DNA of 47,991 nt, taken from contig WRKX01000005.1 of NCBI GenBank assembly GCA_009777925.1, positions 1 to 47,991 on the forward strand. Direction: 5' to 3'. Shown in pieces: positions 43,033 through 47,991 of the stretch. The DNA is from Betaproteobacteria bacterium. Its GTDB lineage: Bacteria > Pseudomonadota > Gammaproteobacteria > Burkholderiales > Rhodocyclaceae. The translations under genes were made by a program, and so were the position numbers. Positions within the stretch are counted from its first letter, which is position 1. Every line of letters starts with the position of its first letter. A model generated the notes under the pieces. It had not been told where the DNA came from, ran no database searches, and saw only the letters and a program-made list of their open reading frames with translations.

Positions 43033-44139
43033 ATGCAGAAAAAAATCATCGCGCTCGCCGTTGCCGCTCTGGCTTCCGGCGCGGCTTTCGCCCAGTCCGC
43101 CAACGTGACCATCTACGGGAGCATGGATATGGGTTTTTCCCATCGTAGCGACAATGTGGATTCCGGCATAAAGTCCAAGAATTCCATTGACGACGGTCTT
43201 GCCGCCGCCAGCCGTCTGGGCTTCAGGGGTACGGAAGATTTGGGGAATGGCTGGTCTGTCCTGTTTAACCTGGAAACAGGGTTTGCCGCAGATACCGGCA
43301 ACCTGCGCCAGAGCAACCGCATCTTCGGACGACAGGCTCACCTGGGAATGACCAACAGTAATGTCGGCACCTTCCTTGCCGGGCGTCTGTACACGCCGCA
43401 CTATTCCTTCATTTCCAACATTGATCCCTTCAGGGCCGGCACGGTTGGCATGTATCGCAACGTATTCGCGGCTGGCGTGACAACGGGCGGCGAAAATCTC
43501 TTCGACCCAACCCGGGTGGATAACGCGGTAGCCTATGTCTCGCCTTCCTTCAGCGGCTTCAACATCACGGCAGCCTACTCGAATAACGCCATCGGACAGG
43601 AAAATCTGGAGAACAAGAGCGATAACAGGGTATTCGCGCTGCTGCCCCGTTATACCAACGGCCCCCTGGACATCGGCTTTTCCTATCACCAGATCAAAAA
43701 CAAGAATGGCTCGGTGTTCGGCGTTGATGAAAAACCCAAAATCACCAACTGGTTAATTGGCGGCGCTTATGATTTCGGCGCGCTCAAGCTACATGCCTTC
43801 TATGACCAAAACAAGCTGACCTCCAGGGACAATGTCGTCGACGGCAAGACGCTAAAGAGCTTCCTGCTTGGTATAACCGTGCCGTTTGATAAACATGCCA
43901 TTCAGGCTTCCTACACCCAGGGCAAGCTGAAAGAGGCCAGTGGCGCGAAGACTTACAAGGCGCACCAGTGGGCTTTGGGCTACACCTATAGTCTCTCCAA
44001 ACGAACCGGCTTTTACGCGGCCATTTCTGACATCAACAACAAGAAATACCGTGCGGCCAAGGCGTCTGTAGGCGATAACTCCAATGGCGGCGAAGGCTAC
44101 CAAACCGGCGTCCAATTTGGTTTGCGGCACTCTTTCTGA
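43033..44139 (+). CDS. Gram-negative porin, first of a tandem pair
   Basis: The 368-residue outer-membrane beta-barrel has a signal peptide ending GAAFAQS. It then has the family start SANVTIYGSMDMGF and LGFRGTEDLGNGWSVLFNLETGF, and FGRQAHLGMTN. It ends in the terminal aromatic (GVQFGLRHSF), which the BAM complex recognises. Such trimeric porins pass small hydrophilic solutes. AAGGAG lies before the ATG at 43033, and the open frame further upstream is not conserved. It ends with a terminator. Confidence 0.95.
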   Translation: MQKKIIALAVAALASGAAFAQSANVTIYGSMDMGFSHRSDNVDSGIKSKNSIDDGLAAASRLGFRGTEDLGNGWSVLFNLETGFAADTGNLRQSNRIFGRQAHLGMTNSNVGTFLAGRLYTPHYSFISNIDPFRAGTVGMYRNVFAAGVTTGGENLFDPTRVDNAVAYVSPSFSGFNITAAYSNNAIGQENLENKSDNRVFALLPRYTNGPLDIGFSYHQIKNKNGSVFGVDEKPKITNWLIGGAYDFGALKLHAFYDQNKLTSRDNVVDGKTLKSFLLGITVPFDKHAIQASYTQGKLKEASGAKTYKAHQWALGYTYSLSKRTGFYAAISDINNKKYRAAKASVGDNSNGGEGYQTGVQFGLRHSF

Positions 44140-44163
44140 TTCCGAACCATCCTCATGAGCTTG

Positions 44164-44193
44164 AAGCAGGCGCTTAAAGCGCCTGCTTTTTTT
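44164..44193 (+). terminator. Rho-independent terminator after the first porin gene
   Basis: AAGCAGGCGC (44164-44173) and GCGCCTGCTT (44179-44188) pair over 10 bp and are followed by TTTTT. The second porin has a matching terminator, so the terminator was part of the duplicated unit. Confidence 0.9.
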
Positions 44194-44198
44194 GTGAA

Positions 44199-44297
44199 AT
44201 GGGAGCTGCGGATACAAGCTGTTGTAAAAAGCCCGACAAAACCCCCGATCTTGCGATTTCGTCCGGCTTCACGCGCCAAATGTTACTAAACTATTAA
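44199..44297 (+). CDS. Possible 32-residue peptide, second CC-KPD frame
   Basis: The short frame begins MGAADTSCCKKPDKTPDLAI and ends MLLNY. It matches the C-terminal half of the frame at 42753-42959. No clear ribosome site precedes it. It is listed because the pair is the only small frame conserved between the two duplicated upstream regions. It could equally be non-coding duplicated DNA. Confidence 0.2.
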   Translation: MGAADTSCCKKPDKTPDLAISSGFTRQMLLNY

Positions 44298-44386
44298 GCA
44301 AAACTTGTTTAAATAGCGGTTGAGATTTGGAAATTCCCGTTTAGTGGGTAGCTCAAATCCCTTCACATCTCATCAAGGAGTGCTTC
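44246..44386 (+). repeat. Duplicated upstream region of porin 2
   Basis: It is the second copy of the leader described for 42893-43032, with scattered base changes and small indels, so the two porin genes may be controlled in the same way or have started to diverge. Confidence 0.75.
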
Positions 44387-45484
44387 ATGCAGAAAAAAAT
44401 TATCGCGCTCGCCGTGACTGCCCTGGTCTCTGGCGCGGCTTTCGCACAGTCCGCCAATGTAACCATTTATGGCAGTCTGGATATGGGTTTCGCCCATCGT
44501 AGCGACAATGTGACCAAAGGCGTAAAGTCCCAGAACGCCATTGACAGCGGCATTTCCGCCGGCAACCGTTTGGGCTTCAGGGGTACGGAAGACCTGGGAA
44601 ATGGCTGGTCTGCGCTGTTTACCCTGGAAACCGGCTTTGCTGGCGATACCGGCAACCTCCTCCAGAACAACCGTATCTTCGGTCGGCAGGTTTTCATGGG
44701 ACTGACCAACAACAACGCCGGCACCCTCATTGCCGGGCGTATGTACACGCCGCACTATTCCTTAGCCCTCGCCATTGACCCCTTCAAATCCGGCACGGTC
44801 GGACAATATCGCAACGTACTCGCGGCGGGTGTGGTAGCGGGCGGCGAAAACCTCTTCGACCCGGTTCGGGTGGATAACACGGTGGCCTATGTCTCGCCTT
44901 CCTTCTCCGGCTTCAACGTGACGGCGGCCTACGCGACCAACGCTATCGAGCAGGAACACCTGGGCAATAAGGATGACGCCAGGGTATACGCTCTTTTACC
45001 TCGCTATACCAACGGCCCCCTGGACATCGGCCTTTCTTTCCACCAGATCAAATCCAGCGGCACGGTGATTGTCTACAAACCCAAAATCACCAATTGGATG
45101 CTGGGCGGCACCTATGATTTCGGCGCGGTCAAGCTGCACGCCTTCTATGACCAAAACAAGCTGACCAGCAAAACAGACGCCGCTGACGGCAAGAAGCTGA
45201 AGAGCTTTTTGTTGGGCGCAACCGTACCTTTCAATCAGCACGCCATTCAGGCTTCCTATACCCAGGGCAAGCTGAAAGAGGCCAGTGGCGCGAAGACCTA
45301 CAAGGCGCACCAGTGGGCTTTGGGCTACACCTATAGTCTCTCCAGGCGGACCAACTTTTATGCGGCCTATGCTGACATCAATAACAAAAAAGACCGCGCG
45401 GCCTATGCGTCTGTCGGCGACGCCTCCTACGGCGGAAACGGCTATCAGCAAGGCTTTCAGTTCGGTTTGCGGCATACTTTCTGA
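44387..45484 (+). CDS. Gram-negative porin, second of a tandem pair
   Basis: The 365-residue paralogue of the porin just upstream has the same signal peptide, start and end (FQFGLRHTF). The proteins are near identical in many beta-strand segments, for example QASYTQGKLKEASGAKTYKA, and differ most in the loop regions such as TVIVYKPKI versus SVFGVDEKPKI and LTSKTDAADGKK versus LTSRDNVVDGKT. This is the pattern expected if exposed loops and the pore constriction diverge after duplication. AAGGAG precedes the ATG. Confidence 0.95.
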   Translation: MQKKIIALAVTALVSGAAFAQSANVTIYGSLDMGFAHRSDNVTKGVKSQNAIDSGISAGNRLGFRGTEDLGNGWSALFTLETGFAGDTGNLLQNNRIFGRQVFMGLTNNNAGTLIAGRMYTPHYSLALAIDPFKSGTVGQYRNVLAAGVVAGGENLFDPVRVDNTVAYVSPSFSGFNVTAAYATNAIEQEHLGNKDDARVYALLPRYTNGPLDIGLSFHQIKSSGTVIVYKPKITNWMLGGTYDFGAVKLHAFYDQNKLTSKTDAADGKKLKSFLLGATVPFNQHAIQASYTQGKLKEASGAKTYKAHQWALGYTYSLSRRTNFYAAYADINNKKDRAAYASVGDASYGGNGYQQGFQFGLRHTF

Positions 45485-45509
45485 TTCCGCGCTATTCCTC
45501 ATGAGTTTT

Positions 45510-45538
45510 AAGCAGGCGTTTAAAGCGCCTGCTTTTTT
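45510..45538 (+). terminator. Rho-independent terminator after the second porin gene
   Basis: AAGCAGGCG (45510-45518) and CGCCTGCTT (45526-45534) pair over 9 bp and are followed by TTTT. It copies the terminator at 44164-44193. Confidence 0.9.
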
Positions 45539-45598
45539 ATGCCCGCGCCCCCACGAGCATTGCTATACATCACCTGAACTTGCTTTCAAACTGAGAGA

Positions 45599-45758
45599 CA
45601 CTACCCACTCGTGGGAGGTCTTGCAGACGGCAATTGTTTTTCCCCTCTCCCACTTGTGGGAGAGGGTGCCCCGAAGGGGCGGGAGAGGGACGTCCACGCC
45701 TTGACTGCTTTTTAGCATGGAAGAAATGTGTACCCTCTTAAATCAAAACAGCTCTGAA
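45599..45758. repeat. TAGAGCGG-type element, reversed and decayed copy
   Basis: This is the reverse of the interior of 26439-26720: GGGAGGTCTTGCAGACGG, CCCCTCTCCCACTTGTGGGA, GAGGGACGTCCACGCCTTGA and AAATCAAAACAGCTCTGA all match. The outer end reads TCAGAGCTG instead of TAGAGCGG, so it is an older copy. No gene lies here. Confidence 0.75.
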
Positions 45759-46045
<287 letters not shown>

Positions 46046-46123
46046 TATCCGTGCCAGCGTGAGCGTTCTGCGCCGCGCGTTTGTTTGCGGCCTTCTGCCG
46101 CGTCGTTTAATCCAATTTCCCTT

Positions 46124-46392
46124 TAGAGCAGTTCCGGCTCAAATGTATACGTTCATTCTGGATTCCCGCCTACGCGGGAATGACGAATTTGAGCGTGGGA
46201 ATGACGAGTTTGAGCGTGGGAATGACGAGTTTGAGTGCTGGAATGACGCTGTAAATATGGTCATATTTTCTCCGCCATTGTCGCGTCCCTGCTGTTCCAT
46301 CTGCCCCAGACTTTCCATTCGTCATTCCCGCGTAGGCGGGAATCCAGCAAAAAGCTCTGTCTGCCGTACAGGATTAAACAAAAATCGCTCTA
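46124..46392. repeat. TAGAGC-type element, 269 bp, with ATTCCCGC inverted pair
   Basis: It runs from TAGAGCAGTTCCGGCTCAAA to GATTAAACAAAAATCGCTCT plus A. Inside are GGATTCCCGCCTACGCGGGA and its inverted partner GTCATTCCCGCGTAGGCGGG, the same core type found in the elements at 20934 and 24460. A 21-bp tandem repeat lies in the middle. It ends 44 bases before the parB-like start. Confidence 0.7.
46178..46248 (+). repeat. 21-bp tandem repeat, three copies plus a part
   Basis: Units of the form GAATGACGAGTTTGAGCGTGG follow one another at 46178, 46199 and 46220, with a partial fourth at 46241. The first unit has A for G at one site and the third has TGCTG at the end. The repeat grew from the end of the ATTCCCGC...GGGAATGAC core of the surrounding element. 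Confidence 0.85.
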
Positions 46393-46435
46393 ACCCGCTA
46401 TGCGGTATGAAATTTATTTCAGGAGGAAACGCAAC

Positions 46436-47440
46436 ATGAACACGGAGCGGCTTGACGGAGAAAACAGCGGAGAAGACGTGAGCCAGGATAAAACGGCGCA
46501 GAGCATCCCTGTTCCGTCTGTGTCGGGCGATTCCGGGTCTGCCGCTGCGGTGGTCGATCATGTGCGGGAAATTCCCGCGCAGCCCGCTGCTACTCAAAAG
46601 CAGCCTGTTGTCGTCCAAAAAATATCCATTGATTTGCTTGTCCCCTCTCCTTTCAACTCCCGGAAATTTCGCCCGGAACAAAGCATTCAGGATATGGCTC
46701 AATCATTGCGCGAACATTGACAAAGGGAAGCTCTGCGGGTTTATCCCGGCGAAGGCGAGCGGCAGGGAAAATACGAGATCGTATCTGGCGTGACCCGTTT
46801 TTTGGCTGCGACGACTTTGGGCTGGTCTGCTCTGGACGTAATTGTTGATCCCACGCTGAACCCTAATGATCCTCTCTCGCTGATTGCTATAAGCCGTGTG
46901 CATAATGATGTATCAAAAGAGACCGATATGGATCGAGCCGCTGTCGCCGCTGATCTTGAGGAGCAAGGCTATAGCCAGGAGGCAATCATGGTGGCGATGG
47001 GGTTCAAGTTTCCGCGCAAACTGTTCAGGTTGAGGGCATTCAGAGAATTGCCAGAGGCCATCTTTGCGATAGCGGCGCAACACCCTCATAAAGTGTCTGC
47101 CGCATTTGCCGACATTCTGAAAAGCGCGGTTGCGGAGCTTGGCGCAGATAAAGCAACCTTGCTTGCCGAGGAATTGATTGCGAATAATCTCTCCAAGGAA
47201 AATCTCATCGGGCGCATTAAGACTGAGCGACGAAAAATCGCCGACAAACCTATGCGGGCAATAAAAGAACGGGCAAGATTGATTCATTTTAGCGACACGC
47301 AGGCTGGCGATCTTCGCCTCATGCGCTATCCCAATTCCGACGAAAAAAGAGTTAAATTGGATATACTTCTCCCGAAGGCAGTCGCCAAAAACCTCTTTGC
47401 CGAAATCGAAAACCTGATTCAAAGGATGAACGCGGAATGA
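46436..47440 (+). pseudogene. ParB/RepB-like partition protein gene broken by an in-frame TGA
   Basis: A strong AGGAGG precedes the ATG at 46436. The first part (94 residues) has KISIDLLVPSPFNSRKFRPE and SIQDMAQSLREH, the start of a ParB nuclease-like domain. A TGA at 46718-46720 interrupts it. The same frame continues QREALRVYPGEGERQGKYEI, VSGVTRFLAATTLGW and an HTH region (ADLEEQGYSQEAIMVAMGF) to a TGA at 47440. The family normally reads LREHGQ here, so one GGA to TGA change explains the break. Restart at a GTG (46790) could make a C-terminal piece of 216 residues. No parA lies in the window, so the gene looks like plasmid- or ICE-derived DNA. Confidence 0.8.
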
Positions 47441-47991
47441 CAAATATATCTTCGCCTTCTCTCGTCAGCCATACAAGACACTGGAGTAGCTTTTGTAAGC
47501 CATTGATTTTAAATGAGTGCACCGGTGCACAAAGTTCATTCATGGGTGCGTCGCTTCCTTTTCCGGCATATGTTGGAGCTCGCTACACCTCACTCCAATC
47601 TACGGGTGGCTATAAAACTCGTAGGGGCGCGATTTATCGCGCCCAACCCAACAAACCACGGCAGTTTTGTAGATGGCAATGTTTGGGTGCGATAAATCGG
47701 TCTTGCAGACGGCAATGTTTGGGCGCGATAAATCGCGCCCCTACGAATGACCGGAAACGCCTCATTCCCATTCACGCCTTGCTCAAATCCAATCTGACAA
47801 TCGCGCAAATGGCCGAAGCAGGTAAGACCTCGGCAGGTTGGCGGTTAGCGTCTTGCAGACAGCAAATAGCGAACCCCAACGCCAGCGTAGATGTCGGGGT
47901 TCGCTACTCTTCACCTCAAGATACTGTGCTGAAAAGCGGTCAGGACGTGAACGTCCCTCTCCCGCTTGCGGGAGAGGGAATGAGGGAGAGG
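47437..47991 (+). CDS. Open frame coupled to parB, running off the window, rich in repeats
   Basis: The ATG at 47437 overlaps the parB TGA as ATGA, and the frame stays open for 185 codons to the edge. It starts MTNISSPSLVSHTRHWSSFC. Much of the rest is translated from dispersed repeats: GAIYRAQ and GAINRAP from the GGGCGCGATTTATCGCGCC repeats, and VPLPLAGEGMRER from the CCCTCTCCC element. I recognise no family. It is either a gene invaded by repeats or an accidental open frame. Confidence 0.3.
   Translation, partial: MTNISSPSLVSHTRHWSSFCKPLILNECTGAQSSFMGASLPFPAYVGARYTSLQSTGGYKTRRGAIYRAQPNKPRQFCRWQCLGAINRSCRRQCLGAINRAPTNDRKRLIPIHALLKSNLTIAQMAEAGKTSAGWRLASCRQQIANPNASVDVGVRYSSPQDTVLKSGQDVNVPLPLAGEGMRER
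47621..47744. repeat. Inverted GTAGGGGCGCGATTTATCGC repeats with a partial third copy
   Basis: GTAGGGGCGCGATTTATCGC followed by GCCC (47621-47644) is repeated inverted as GGGCGCGATAAATCGCGCCC then CTAC (47721-47744). Between them is a partial copy (GGGTGCGATAAATCGG, 47685-47700). GGCAATGTTTGGG(T/C)GCGATAAATCG occurs twice in tandem. The core also occurs in the terminator at 20779-20813. Confidence 0.7.
47917..47991 (+). repeat. Partial TAGAGCGG-type element at the right edge
   Basis: GCTGAAAAGCGGTCAGGACG and CCCTCTCCCGCTTGCGGGAG match the inside of 26439-26720 in the same orientation. It runs off the window edge. Confidence 0.65.

Noticed and set aside
46059-46439. Plus-strand frame of 126 codons after the AAGC tract
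   Set aside because: It translates the TAGAGC element and the 21-bp tandem repeat (GNDEFER repeated); typical of repeat-derived false genes.
46718-46720. Reassignment of TGA to glycine as an explanation for the broken parB-like gene
   Set aside because: TGA is used as a normal stop by many other genes in the window (tadA, proC, yggS, sixA), so the code is standard.

Overview
The window looks like chromosomal DNA of a betaproteobacterium of moderate GC content. The evidence is a DUF2863-family gene, two phasin genes (polyhydroxyalkanoate granules), two betaproteobacterial-type general porins, the pilT-pilU pair divergent from yggS-proC-yggT-yggU, an ihfA-merR pair, and standard code usage with TGA as a stop. 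I cannot name the genus from sequence alone. Most of the window is ordinary core genome, but the gaps between genes are unusually full of small inverted-repeat elements.

Layout. 1-256: end of an IS481-type insertion sequence. 451-2535: polyphosphate kinase ppk. 2675-4943 (minus): tRNA-Gly(CCC), tadA, an L,D-transpeptidase and a PBP7-type endopeptidase. 5123-7699 (plus): gapdh, a secreted parvulin isomerase and a Frm2-like nitroreductase. 7788-10193 (minus): yggS, proC, yggT and yggU, tightly packed. 10310-12559 (plus): pilT and pilU. 12758-15998 (plus): pheT (no pheS next to it), ihfA and a MerR regulator. 16031-19416 (plus): an ATP-grasp protein whose motif order looks circularly permuted, a CHAD-domain protein and a SixA-type phosphatase. 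19704-20756: a DUF4214 protein behind a sigma-54-like promoter. 21381-24443: glmS and pgk. 25076-26423: a CinA-N/MoaB-like protein and ampD. 26718-27893 (minus): DUF2863. 28159-29337 (plus): two phasins, the first behind two perfect palindromes. 29747-33016 (minus): a large secreted multidomain protein with an SGNH-hydrolase-like head, Ig-like and tandem repeats and a C-terminal DUF4214. 33444-42464 (minus): an RND efflux operon (MFP, RND, OMF) followed in the same direction by its TetR regulator, a protein made of five zinc-ribbon repeats, and dacB. 43033-45484 (plus): two tandem porins. 45485-47991: repeat-rich accessory DNA with a 98-base AAGC tetranucleotide tract, a parB-like gene broken by one TGA codon, and a frame running off the right edge.

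Functional themes are peptidoglycan turnover and recycling (PBP7, L,D-transpeptidase, AmpD, DacB, GlmS), storage polymers (Ppk, CHAD, SixA, phasins) and the envelope (porins, RND pump, surface protein). At least three families of short elements with terminal inverted repeats starting in TA (TAGAGCGG..., TATAGTGC..., TATT..CCGGCAATTAAGG) fill the gaps. They are nested in one another, and several abut genes so closely that the element terminus forms the stop codon. No CRISPR array, prophage or complete known defence system was seen. The best candidates for something little described are the ATP-grasp/CHAD/SixA operon, the five-ribbon protein in the efflux operon, and the element-at-stop-codon pattern.
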